A DNA stretch of 64,000 bases from Deroplatys truncata (taxonomy: Eukaryota > Arthropoda > Insecta > Mantodea > Mantidae). Both the position numbers and the translations under genes were made by a program. The notes beneath the pieces were generated by a model, which saw only the letters and a program-made list of their open reading frames with translations, made no database searches and was not told the origin of the DNA. The stretch covers positions 421,051,198 through 421,115,197 of the forward strand of contig CM060990.1 in assembly GCA_030765065.1 (NCBI GenBank), read 5' to 3'. Position 1 is the stretch's first letter. Each line of letters begins with the position of its first letter. Shown here piece by piece: positions 47,176 to 57,012 of this stretch.

Positions 47176-48110
47176 GCCGTCAGGTGTCGTTGAACCTTTT
47201 TTCTACATATATTTTCTCAACGGCGCTCAAACCGAATTCGTGTGCGTCGGATTTTCGGCTTTGGCACATTACCAGCTTCAGGTTTCCATTGCAAGGTGTG
47301 GAAATAGCAATGGACTGGTCCTAAATGCAGAAGAGTGGCAGAAACTCTTCGGTGGAAAACCCGTTATTCACCGGCTTTTTCATAATCTCGAGGGGCATCT
47401 ACGAGAACCTTAGTTCGCCTGCCGCATCTCCGATTCTTTAAGACCGTTTTCGGCAAACTCATTGTGGTCTTCAGAGACCTAGAGGGGCATTCCGTTTCGC
47501 TCAACCGAGAAGAACGGAAAGCCTGGACACCCTACAGAATCTTATTATCTACATCATGTTTCACCAAATAAAAAAGAGAAAGCATACGCGTAGAACCAAA
47601 TCATGGATTCCTACATGCACATGCTTCTCAGTTTTGCTTCCAGTGTGCCCTTCGACTCCATACATGTCACGCTATTCACAAAGTACATCCGATCCGCCAG
47701 CTTTAGAACATTCCTGGAGGTGGATTGTTATCTCAAAGCTAAATTAGTTAAATTATCCTACGTCATCATGTTTAGGCAGTATTTCTTTCCCATTTCCTCT
47801 ACTTTCCCTCTCAGTTGCCTTCAAGCATGAGCTATAGAAATTACGTGTCCATATGCTGCGATGGCTCTTAAGTATTTATGAATTACGAGGTAGAGGGCCA
47901 TTCCAAGAAGAATGTACCCTATGCTCTATGGTTCATCCATAGCTCCTTGGAAGCAAAACATAAATCTGCAGAATATTCAGCTTAAATACTGAACAAGATA
48001 ATGCCTATGATTTATTTCAAGTTGTTCCCAAAAAGCGCTTGTGCATCGTCTTCTACGAGCAACAATAAATTTCCATAGCTATAGATGATATGATATAGAT
48101 ATAAATGATA
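47176..48110. other. No gene recognised
   Basis: Frames up to about 75 codons without motifs. The part next to 47176 may hold the decayed N-terminal half of the adjoining transposase, but no convincing motif was seen. A short ATGATATGATATAGAT duplication lies near 48090-48120. Confidence 0.35.
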
Positions 48111-48119
48111 TGATATAGA

Positions 48120-49330
48120 TTTGGTTTGGGAGAATTTAACACCGGACCTACAGCAAAAATTGATCATTAATCATCGGTTCAAGGAATATTGGGACCAGCC
48201 GTGGCAGAGAGTTTACACAGATGGTACTCCGCCACTCATCAGAAGCTGCAAACTCTAACGTCAAGGTCATCTTTTCTTCAACAACGTGTAAATGCTGAAA
48301 GAATCCATTTTCAATGCATATTCCCGGATGTGGGTCAGTAATCGACGTCCGGCGCATGCTAGACTTCCGCTCCTTCGGCTCTTATAGACTAACACCGGCC
48401 TCTTCCAACACAGCTTGCTGCTGGAACCTTTCCAATATGACATACAGCAACATTCTACGTGCTCTCAACTAAACGGTTGAAACACTGCCTTTCATGTCAA
48501 TCGGGGAGCTACACAGAGGACGCACATATACGTTCCAAGATCCAAACCATTGCAAACAAGAATGCTCGAAAGATCGTCGTCAACTTCAACAACCGCGAAC
48601 AATTTCTACCATCGAAATTCCAGGCCATATCTCAAGACAGCGTGGACTAAACGAATTCCGTTTCACTATGCATGACTTGCATATGGACGAAATGTTCAGG
48701 AACGGATACCAGCCACGCATCCTAAAATTATGTTCTTCTCGTGACCCTAACCACTCTAACATACGCTCGGACTTCGGGCAACGTTCTTCTTAATAGTCTT
48801 CCTCCTATCCTCCGCCAGTCACGATGCCTTGCAAGGCTGACCCAGTTGATATTTCTCGCAACCTCACGATCATGATTCCTTTGGACGTGAGTAGCACCGT
48901 AAATGCTTACTGCCATTAAGCACGCGAGTGCAGAATCGTTTCGAGGAAATCTCCGGCTCTAGAGACCAGAAAATTGTCACCATCAAAGTATCCCCCAGCG
49001 ATGCCACACCGTCAACGTCAGATTCTTTCCAAAAAGGTTATGCCGATACAAGATGCGCCGTCTATCTCAGGCTCAACAACGTATCCTCTATGAACATCAA
49101 TGCACTTTCAGGATCACTTCCGCTGGCGACATCATTCATATTAGCGTCATGGTTCCTGTACACGTTTCTAACATCGATGCTGATGCCGACCCTAATTTTC
49201 AACACCTCCAACTCACTTGTGTTACCTGTAACGACCGCCCACCCCGCCACATCCACAATACTCGTGGAGATGAATTCTGTCATGTTTCTTCTTCCGCCAG
49301 TGCTACTATTTCGTTCAAACTGTAATCAAA
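48120..49330 (+). pseudogene. Unidentified degenerate coding-like stretch
   Basis: This stretch is richer in G+C than its surroundings and holds a series of overlapping plus-strand frames (48459-48650, 48494-48793, 48928-49356, 49053-49325). Their peptides look protein-like: ENLTPDLQQKLIINHRFKEY, VNFNNREQFLPSKFQAISQD, DPVDISRNLTIMIPLDVSST, HISVMVPVHVSNIDADADPN. Frame switching suggests an old gene with frameshifts. FLPSKFQAIS vaguely recalls the FLPPRCKSIT motif of the arm gene at 6.9 kb, so it might be another virus-like element gene close to polymerase remnant B. I do not recognise a family and cannot exclude chance. Confidence 0.3.
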
Positions 49331-49745
49331 CGCACCCAAGGCGTAAACAGGCGTAACCAAAACGTATCCCACCATAGCATAAGCAACCCATTGTTAAATG
49401 AACCAAAGCCAACCCCTGCTTCATAACTAAGACAATCAGTATTCAGGCCTAATCTATGCTAAACTAACCATTCCTATCCTGTCTTAGACATTCAGTTTTC
49501 TAACCTAAGCTAAGTTCATCACGGGCTTGTTTTAACGAAATTGTAGCGTTTTGTTCAGGTTTATGATTTGATGGTTTTGTGCGGTTTTATGTCAACAAGC
49601 TCTACTTCCAGATGTATTTTCCTTTGTTGGTTGGCGTCTCTCCTCTTTCATCTGGGCTTGAGTTCAGCATTACAAGTTACTCCTAGTGGCAAAGCTACCG
49701 TCTTCCACCTTCATTATTCCTCATCTTTATTTATCGTGATTATGA
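49331..49745. other. No gene recognised
   Basis: About 400 bp with short frames only. It lies between the unidentified coding-like stretch and the 3' end of polymerase remnant B. Confidence 0.35.
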
Positions 49746-50599
49746 TAGGTATATATGAGTGAGAGTTGAGTAAGTTCCCATTTTCTGCAAGCGGAGAACA
49801 CTAATATATTGAGGTATGCAAGACATTCTCTAATGCAGGGTTCGCAAAACTGTAATGTATATATGTTCCATCATCTGAAATCACTCTTTTGTCTTCATGA
49901 GATTACAGAGCGAAATTGTTAGCTTCAGCTGAAAAAACCATCTGATGATGAGAAAGAATTAAAAACATATGGGTTCCATGTTTTCATTGGTTTTTAGGCA
50001 ATCCACATAGATGTTGAAACTAATATAGAGGTTAATAATGCTGCGCTTAATACCCTTATTATTTTATGTTACACTTTCATAAATACTGACTGCATACATT
50101 TTAGGTCTGAGACCCACCAACCCTTGAATAATTTTTCAGTCTGCTGCACTATTATATTTTGCCAACAGTTTTTGCTCTGGGAATAAATAGGATATATGGT
50201 TTTTAGAGTATTCAGATGTATCTAGCCACTCAAGTTTGCGTAGTTTATCCTAATATACACCTATTATGTCACTCGATGGATGAAGGGCCATTATCCATAT
50301 ACTTGAGTTAGAGAATTACAGCTTCATAATACGAAAGTAACACATTGATACGAGTGCACGAGGGTTTTGGATATGTCTAGCGTACTCATTTCTATAAGAA
50401 TCGGTTGGATGAACACAATCTGCCGTAAAGCCACATGTACAGCTGCCAAGTTATCTCCATATATAGTTTTATCAAGGAATGTAGGTTCTGCTATAAGTTT
50501 TGTTAATCTTTCGCGGTCTGTCGCAAGCCGCATATCTATACGTTTCCGTATGTTCTCCACTGTTTTCCTCAACATAGCACTGCTGAACATCTTGTATAC

Positions 50600-52223
50600 A
50601 GGATGTAACAAAAACGCACGGAAGAAATTGCAGGACACATTCCTCACACATAGACGAAGAAATTGTGTTAAATGAACATGGGTCTGGAAACGCTTTTTTT
50701 TCATTTTACAACTCATTTTCTCCAACTCATTAATCATGGGAAACACACACAAACAGAACGTTAGAATTATGGGAACATGCACCCTTGGTTACGTCTGGTT
50801 ATATTGTCATTATTGTAGGTGCGCCGCCAGTGTTTTGTTTTACATCTCCCTGTTGCCACGCGACTTACGTCATTGCTTGTGTAAGGTAGCATCAACTGTT
50901 CCAATGAGCAGTACGACCTTGATAAATACACGGGTTACTCGTACTAGTAGAGTTGATCACAGATTGGGCTCGTGCAATGGCAGTGTACATAAATGCAGAG
51001 ATGGCAGATGCCCATTTGATGTATGGATTAGCAGACAGCAATGGCACTTGCGCTCAACGTTTGTACCGGGATAGATTTCCAGGACGAAGGTGCCCCGACA
51101 GGAAAACGTTTGAAGCCATTGATCGTCGTCTTGGAGAGCATGGGGCATTTCAGCCTGATACTATCGACCAGGGAGGCTTAGAAGGACGAGGACATCACAA
51201 CGGGAGGCGGCAATTTCTTCAGGTAGTTGACGACAACCCTGGTGTCAGTACAAGACAAGTAGCTGCAACAATGAATATTGACTACATGATTGTCTGGCGA
51301 GTGTTACACGAGGTCCGGCTGTATCCATACAATTTACAGGGTGTGCAGGCACTATCAGTAGCTAATTTTCCTGCACGGGTACGCTTCTGCGAATGGTTTA
51401 TGCAAAAACGTGGCAACCCTAATTTTAGTGCAACGGTGCTGTTCACAGATGAGGCGTCGTTTCAACGAGATCAGACTGTAAATTATCACAATCGGCATGT
51501 ATGGACTGAGGTCAATCCTCACGAAAATGTTGAAGCAAAACATTAAGAAAGATTTTCTGTCAATGTTTGGGCCAGCATTGTTAGTGTGTGTTTGGTAGGG
51601 CCTCACGTTCTTCTACCCAGGCGCAACGGACAAAGTTATCATAATTTCGTAGACAATGTTCTACCTGACCTGTTATCTGGCGACAAAACATGTACTTCAT
51701 GCACGATGAAGCACCTCCTCATTTTAGTGTTAATGTCCGTCGGCTTCTAAATAACAGATTCGGTGACAGGTGGATAGGTAGAGATGGAACAATTGCCGGG
51801 CCTCCACACTGCTCGGACCTAAACCCACTGGACTTTTATTTGTGGGGGCATTTGAAACCTCTTGTGTATCGAACCCCAGTACCATATGTTCAGAGTCTCC
51901 GTGTCCGTATTATAGAAGGCTACGAAACCATATGCAATACTCCAGGAGTATGTCAGCGCATCCGGGATTCACTACGACGGCGGGTTGATGCATGAATCAA
52001 TGTCCACGAAGGGCATACTGAACATCTCCTGTGAGAAAGAGTTGCATGTGGTATGCTGGTACGTTCTATTCTTGTGTGTTTCCCATGATTAATGAGTTGG
52101 GGAAAATGAGTTGTAACACAGTAACAAAGCGTTTCTAGACCCAAGTTCAAATAACATAGTTTCTTTGTCTACGTGTGAGGAATGTCTCCTGCAATTGGCG
52201 CCGTACATCTTTGTTACACCCGG
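50600..52223 (+). mobile_element. Tc1/mariner-superfamily element with 163-bp TIRs
   Basis: Inverted termini run 50600-50762 and 52061-52223. The left starts CAGGATGTAACAAAAACG, the complemented right CCGGGTGTAACAAAGATG; both share GCAGGACACATTCCTCACAC-like and ATTAATCATGGGAAACACAC sequence. TA flanks both ends (50598-50599, 52224-52225). Total length is 1624 bp. It lies in polymerase remnant B and encodes its own decayed transposase. Confidence 0.95.
50977..51995 (+). pseudogene. Tc1/mariner-type (DUF4817-associated) transposase, one stop and one frameshift
   Basis: From ATG at 50977, the N-terminus MADAHLMYGLADSNGTCAQR and the DRFPGRRCPDRKTFEAI segment match the DUF4817-type helix-turn-helix domain. 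The catalytic domain has FTDEASF (first Asp, about 51446), YFMHDEAPPHF (second) and CSDLNPLDFYLWG (third). I count 36 residues between the second and third, as in the 14.3-kb copy. A TAA at 51544 and a frameshift just before 51690 inactivate it; otherwise it is close to full length (about 340 codons). It is better preserved than the other two copies of this family in the window. Confidence 0.92.
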
Positions 52224-52660
52224 TATATCATTTTCAAAATGATTTCGTGACTGTTATGCAAGCCTGTTCTTAAATTCGACGTGGCGTTTTAACTGTCACG
52301 ACTGCCGAAGTGGTAGTGTACGATGGATTTTTGTTTTGCTTTACTCCATTCGAAAGAGCCTGTTTCATGGTCCTGTAATGGCCAAAACACTTACGTCGGT
52401 TCAGTGTACGGAATTAACGTTTTTGTAGAAGGATTATTTAGTTTCAGACACTCGGATAGGAATCGTAATATCGTTATGGAGGTCGTGGATCTCAGTAGAA
52501 TATTCGACGTCAACTTCTAAAATATGTCCGTGCAGGTCATCTTCAAACAAAAATGTTTAGGTTGATATTTTCAGGAGAAAACCACTCAAATCCTACATAA
52601 GGAAAAGCATGGCATATTGTCCACCAATGTTGCTTATTGGCGACTTGGTGGTAATGTATT

Positions 52661-54725
52661 CATAGATAAACAGATACAAAGTAAACACATAAAAAGATAA
52701 AAATTACAAAATAAAAAACGGCACAATTACAACTAGCAAACAACCACCATCACTACTACCAGCACCAAAACCACCATCATCATGAACAAATTCATTTACC
52801 ATAACCATAAGTATAAAAAGAATAAGCGTATAAAAATGACAACACACACTATCAACATAAGCCACACTACAGCAAAGGTTAAAACCATCACTATCAACGC
52901 AATACTTCAGAAACAGTTAGTTAAGAAGTAATGTATAAGATTTTCATCCCTTCTTTAATTTGTTTCAATCATTTCTTGCATTATTTTATGCTTCTTTCTG
53001 TGCTTCTGTCAGCTACCATAGCGCCAGTAAGCAATAAAGTTCTTGAGATGATTAATATTCAATAGTAGCAGAGAATAACTACGTTTCACTCGAATCCATT
53101 GTAAAGTATACAAACTTTAAACTTCTGTAATTGACCAAGTAATGCTTATTCAGTAAGACAATTTATAGTTTGATTCCCCGCAATAACAGCTACTATTTAA
53201 GCTTTATTCGCAGCATCTAAGATCCATAGTCCTGAAGATATCCTATATCCTCCCCTCGGGACTCGAACCAAGATCTTAAGGCAATTATTTTAATTATAAC
53301 AATATTTTGCGATTAGTACATCACTTCTTAGCCGTATTTATTCAAGAGTTATTAACTTAGAAGTAAGTTACGTCGAGTCAGTGAACTAACCGAGGACGCT
53401 AAGAAAAACGTTATTTATAATCTTAATTCAATACGTCCGATATAGCTATATTAATTTTAGGCTTTCAATGTAAGTGTTATAAACTAGGATACAACACAAA
53501 ATTAAGGAAATCATTGAAGGATCACGATTAAAACCAAGACTATTTGAACTATAATTGTTTGCGGTATTGAATTCCCGTAACAATGAATACCACTCAAACA
53601 TAATACCAACTGTTTACAACCATAAGTTCCAAAGATAATCAAGTTTTGATAATTTAGAAAAATCCGGGTTTTTAGACCCTAGGATATATATTCAAAACAA
53701 CTATCGTAATGCTGTGAGTACAGTAAAATGTATGTCACGTGTTTATCTAAATTAATTTAGGAGTTATGCAAAAATAGGCATGCCCAGGGTTGGATCTAGG
53801 AATCTTCTGCCAACCTGCCAATTGTACCATTATTCTGCCAATTCTTACTATATCTCAAGGATGCAATTGATTTCTATCTCATTGCTTTAACTCTTTTCAA
53901 TCAACAGATATAAGCTTTAAACATAGGAAATGACATATAATAAGCACTTAATAGGAGGGGGCTACTCATGTCTTAAAAAACCCAACAAGTGGGCGGGCAT
54001 GTGTGGTAATCCGATTGCACGCTTCATTAATTCCTAGCTATTACTGCGGAGAATTAGAAAACTAAATAATTTTATTGAAAAAGCATTACTTGGTTTCATT
54101 ATAACCACCTAAAGTTTGTATAATTCGGAGAAAATTACTTTATACTGAATTGGAGTAAAATGTACTGGTTTTCTCATATCATTGAGTATTATCCATCATA
54201 GGAATTTTATATTGCGTACTCATGGTATGGAAAATGGCAAAAAGATGGAAAGAAAGATAAAAAGGTGTTACTACGTAAAATAATACAACATATGAATGAA
54301 ACGCATTAAAGAAGAGAAGGAAATCGTCTGCGGTACCTTTTTAAGTACCTACTTCTAAAGCTTTGCTGTGGTAGTGACGTTAAGTTTTTCTGTAGTGTGG
54401 CGTATGTTGATAGTTTGTTGTGTTATTTTTAAATTTTAGTTTGCTTTATACCTATGACTATAGAAAATGTATTTAATTCTGGTGATGGTGGTGCTGGTAG
54501 TGGTAGTGATGATTGGTGATGGTGGTGATTTGTGAAAGTGGTGGTAGTGGTGTTGGTGGTAGTGGATTGTGCTGGTTTTGACCTTTTGTTTTCTTTATTT
54601 TGTATATTTTGTAGACGCAATATTTTGCTTTTTCTGGCTGGTTTTATTTTTTGCATTTTAATGCGAAACGTGACGGTGATGATGATGATTATTATTGTGG
54701 TGGTGGTCTTTTAATGGATACTTCT
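52661..54725. repeat. Inverted-repeat unit of about 2 kb with simple-sequence arms
   Basis: The left arm (about 52660-52910) and the complemented right arm (about 54330-54725) share CACTATCAACATAAGCCACACTACAG / CAAACTATCAACATACGCCA type sequence, a TCATAGGTATAAAG block and an ACCACCATCACTACTACCAG tract. Right-arm GGT/GTG-rich sequence (54480-54560) is the complement of left-arm CCA-rich sequence. Ends and target duplications are not defined. It may be a foldback-type element or an inverted duplication. No transposase is visible between the arms. Confidence 0.5.
53220..53345 (-). mobile_element. Possible tRNA-derived SINE fragment
   Basis: On the minus strand GGCTAAGAAGTGATG is A-box-like and CTTGGTTCGAGTCCCG is an excellent B box about 70 bases later, a wider gap than in a tRNA. 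The surrounding body is not recognised. It lies inside the inverted-repeat unit. Confidence 0.4.
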
Positions 54726-55268
54726 GTCGAAATGAGTGTGAGAGCACCTGTCTCTGTTTGTATGTGGTGTCATATGGAGGGCGTTAAGAGATGAGTTGCA
54801 ACGCATCATATAGAGCCAGAAACTTCGGCACGGCTTGGGTTTTACGTAATATGTTCCGAGTTAATAGATTCGCTAGAATGAATGGTATACAAGAAACTGA
54901 TTTTTTATGTAAGCATTTTAGATTTGAATTAACTACTTGTATCTTCGATCACGTGACATATCATTGAAAACATTGTTATCTTAGCGACTGTCGACAATTC
55001 CAAACGCTTAATTACCGTTTCAATGCTAAATTCAAGGCTACAGTTGGTTGAAAGTATATCAAAACGCCAAAACCTATAAATATTTAAGTATAGATGATGC
55101 CTCTCATACAATCTATCTTCTGAAAACCTCCAAATACATAAAAAATGAGTGTTCATCCCGAATAGCGCAGTAAGTCTCAGTAACCTCACAGCATAAGATG
55201 AGATATTTCTTGTTTTCTGTGAGGTCCGCGCTTTTGATGTAAGTAGCACCCACTGGTATTGTTCAGGT
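54726..55268. other. Spacer upstream of the 5S gene; no protein gene seen
   Basis: AT-rich stretch without supported coding sequence. The last bases before the 5S gene read GTTCAGGT (55261-55268), an octamer that also occurs at the 5' junctions of the retroelement units downstream. No certain external 5S promoter element was identified. Confidence 0.4.
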
Positions 55269-55387
55269 GCCAACGGCCATACCATGCTGAAAACACCGGT
55301 TCTCGTCCGATCACCGAAGTTAAGCAGCATTGGGCGTTGTCAGTACTTAGATGGGTGACCGCTTGGGAACACCACGTGCCGTTGGCA
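55269..55387 (+). rRNA. 5S rRNA: 5S ribosomal RNA gene
   Basis: The 119-bp sequence matches the arthropod 5S consensus from end to end, including GGTTCTCGTCCGATCACCGA, AAGTTAAGCAGCA, AGTACTTAGATGGGTGACCG and CTTGGGAACACC. Helix I pairs perfectly (GCCAACGGC with GCCGTTGGC). The internal control region with box A, the intermediate element and box C is intact. A T5 run at 55398-55402, followed by T6, is a fitting Pol III terminator. It is transcribed rightward, toward the LINE array. A retrocopied 5S cannot be excluded, but the terminator argues for a genomic gene unit. Only one copy is in the window. Confidence 0.93.
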
Positions 55388-55395
55388 TCAGCCAC

Positions 55396-55409
55396 CCTTT
55401 TTGTTTTTT
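55396..55409 (+). terminator. Pol III T-run terminator of 5S rRNA
   Basis: Five T residues, one G, then six T residues, beginning about 11 bases after the 5S 3' end. This is the normal Pol III stop signal and the last sequence before the first LINE copy's 5' region. Confidence 0.75.
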
Positions 55410-55441
55410 CACGGCTCAGGGGACATAGACTCAGCTCCGAG

Positions 55442-56623
55442 ATGGCGAGGAAGAAGGGTCGCTCTGTCGCCGCTCCTGCTAAGGCAGGAACCTCTTCTTC
55501 TCCTCCGGCACCCGCTGAGGAGATTTCGCCGCAGCCACCGCAGCCTAGGGCAACCTATGCCGCAACCGCCGCTTCGCCGCCAGCCAGCGCCGCTTCACCG
55601 CGACTGCCTCGGCAGTCGCCGCGTCACTCACCGGCATCCACGCTGCCGATTCTGGGCACTTCCCAGCCACCGCAGATCCAGCCTGTGCCTCATGGGAGGT
55701 ACAGCGCCGTCGTTCGTGGGGTCACGAGGGACCTGCCAGCCAGGTTCCTCGTCACCGCAGCCCACCAGCAGTGGCCTTCAGCCTTGAAGGCCACCAGGAT
55801 TCACGGAGCTCAGGAACCCACATCGCTCGTCAGGTTGGAGTTTGCAGATCCAGCAGACTACGAGGCTGCCTTGAGGGCGGGCCTGCTCTTGTTAGGGCGG
55901 TGCTTACGCATCGAGGCCAGCCGAGTGGAACGCCAGGCTCCCTGCAGACGCTGCTGTGCCTACGGGCACAGTGAGACGACCTGCGCAGCTCAACCCAGGT
56001 GCCACTACTGTGGAGCAGCCTGCACCACCGCATCGTGTACCCAGCACGACCTTCGCCGCCGACGCCGCTACTGTGCGACCTGTGGAGGGTCATCCCACTA
56101 CACCGGCCAGGCGCTCTGCCCCCTGCATCCCCGCAGGAAGGCACCGCCGAAGCCACCTGCACCAACATCGCAGTCATCAGCACCTCCACAGACACCTGAA
56201 CCATCACCAGCGCCGACACCATCATCTACTACGCCGATCCACGAGGAAATCCAGGGTTTGCGCGACGCCGTTCAGGATCTCCACGCGGAGGTCCTGGACA
56301 TAGGTGCGCGCATCGCGGCTCTGGACGACTTCATCACCACCACCACCACCACCGAGAAGCTCCCGGAATTGCAGACCGCCATCACTGCTGACACTTCCCA
56401 GCAACAAACCACCCCCGCTGACCTGTTAGCAAAACTACACCTCATCTCTACACGGCTACAAAACCTGGAGACCAGCTTCGAGGAAGGAAGACCTTCACCA
56501 CCATCACAACCACCAGAGAGGACACCGCTGGTCATCTCCGAGAGCCAGCAGCGGATTCTTGCACAATGCCGTGCGCTTGTGCAAGACCAGTCCAAACGAC
56601 GACGGCCTCCAGCGCCAGAGTAA
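55442..56623 (+). CDS. Gag/ORF1 protein with zinc knuckles, intact (393 aa)
   Basis: Open from ATG to TAA. Residues 1-85 are Ala/Pro/Ser-rich and basic (MARKKGRSVAAPAK). Residues 86-163 look like the small folded domain of Jockey/I-type Gag proteins (YSAVVRGVTRDLPARFL to LGRCLRIEASRVE). Three Cys/His knuckles follow: CRRCCAYGHSETTC (168-181), CHYCGAACTTASC (187-199) and CATCGGSSHYTGQALC (211-226). A Pro-rich linker leads to an amphipathic, probably coiled-coil region (266-300, 325-350) and a basic C-terminus. The role would be binding element RNA in an RNP. This is the only one of three copies without a frameshift. No ORF2 follows it. GC content is far above the surrounding DNA. The Jockey-like label is inferred from knuckle type and neighbours. 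Confidence 0.85.
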   Translation: MARKKGRSVAAPAKAGTSSSPPAPAEEISPQPPQPRATYAATAASPPASAASPRLPRQSPRHSPASTLPILGTSQPPQIQPVPHGRYSAVVRGVTRDLPARFLVTAAHQQWPSALKATRIHGAQEPTSLVRLEFADPADYEAALRAGLLLLGRCLRIEASRVERQAPCRRCCAYGHSETTCAAQPRCHYCGAACTTASCTQHDLRRRRRYCATCGGSSHYTGQALCPLHPRRKAPPKPPAPTSQSSAPPQTPEPSPAPTPSSTTPIHEEIQGLRDAVQDLHAEVLDIGARIAALDDFITTTTTTEKLPELQTAITADTSQQQTTPADLLAKLHLISTRLQNLETSFEEGRPSPPSQPPERTPLVISESQQRILAQCRALVQDQSKRRRPPAPE

Positions 56624-56992
56624 GTCCACCTTCATCACCATCCCTTTGCATTATCTCCTTTGAAACCCCCTTTTCTATTACCACTTCCTAACCCCCTAGG
56701 CTGCAGTCAGGGCAATTTGTCATGGCTGTAGGCTAGGACCGCACTTCACGCCGCTCCCGCCCATTGGGCGGCAGCATAGAATCTTTCGTTCGACTAACAC
56801 GGGTGCTATGCGGGACCGTGCTACCTTTCCCTTGAACTTCCTTTCAAACCCACGACCTAACCGGTGGAGGAGTTTTTAGTGGGTATGCCGACGCTCGGAG
56901 ATTCCCACACTCTCAGTCCCGACTCCCATCGGGGCTGGGGTTAGTGATTAAATCATTTTCTCCTCCACTCGAAAAAAAAAATAAAAATAAAG
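56624..56992 (+). other. 3' UTR and A-rich tail of Gag-only copy 1
   Basis: Contains the shared 3' module: GGGTGCTATGCGGGACCGTG, GGTGGAGGAGTTTTTAGTGG, GTATGCCGACGCTCGG, CACTCTCAGTCCCGACTCCC, ATCGGGGCTGGGGTTAGTGA and CTCCTCCACTCG, then A10 and further A-rich bases. The module recurs after every unit of the array and probably contains the RT recognition structure. Confidence 0.8.
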
Positions 56993-57012
56993 TTTAGGTC
57001 ATCAGCTCCGAG

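Larger units (their letters stand above)
49746..52660 (-). pseudogene. Virus-like family-B DNA polymerase remnant B, interrupted by a mariner-type element
   Basis: A diverged homologue of remnant A in the same orientation. Upstream of the insertion (52224-52660, minus strand) frames show YVGFEWFSPEN, GHILEVDVEYSTEIHDLHND and KTKIHRTLP. Downstream (50597 to 49746) follow KTVENIRKRIDMRLATD, TFLDKTIYGDNLAAVHVAL, a decayed motif C (YMDNGPSS, about 50290-50312), LVGLRPKMYAVSI and a GIKRSIINLYISFNIYVDC block. Order and motifs fit protein-primed B-family polymerases of Polinton/adintovirus-like elements. Nucleotide homology to remnant A extends to about 49765 and 41585. It is non-functional. Removing the inserted element with one TA would leave the polymerase frame uninterrupted at that point. 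Confidence 0.78.
55411..56992 (+). mobile_element. Gag-only non-LTR retroelement, copy 1
   Basis: The unit comprises a short 5' region (GGCTCAGGGG..CAGCTCCGAG), one Gag ORF (55442-56623), a 3' UTR of about 350 bp and an A-rich tail (56972-56991). No endonuclease or RT is present, although the ORF and 3' UTR look intact. A second unit follows immediately after the tail. It could be an internally deleted LINE or a genuinely Gag-only family. Confidence 0.82.

Noticed and set aside
55269-55387. 5S sequence as part of a SINE3-type element
   Set aside because: No SINE body or LINE-like tail follows directly; a Pol III terminator does. The possibility of a chimeric retrocopy is kept open in the findings.
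55830-56225. Antisense and alternative-frame ORFs across the Gag genes (for example 131 codons on the minus strand)
   Set aside because: GC-rich Gag sequence keeps several frames open; the knuckles, coiled-coil and start context define the real frame.
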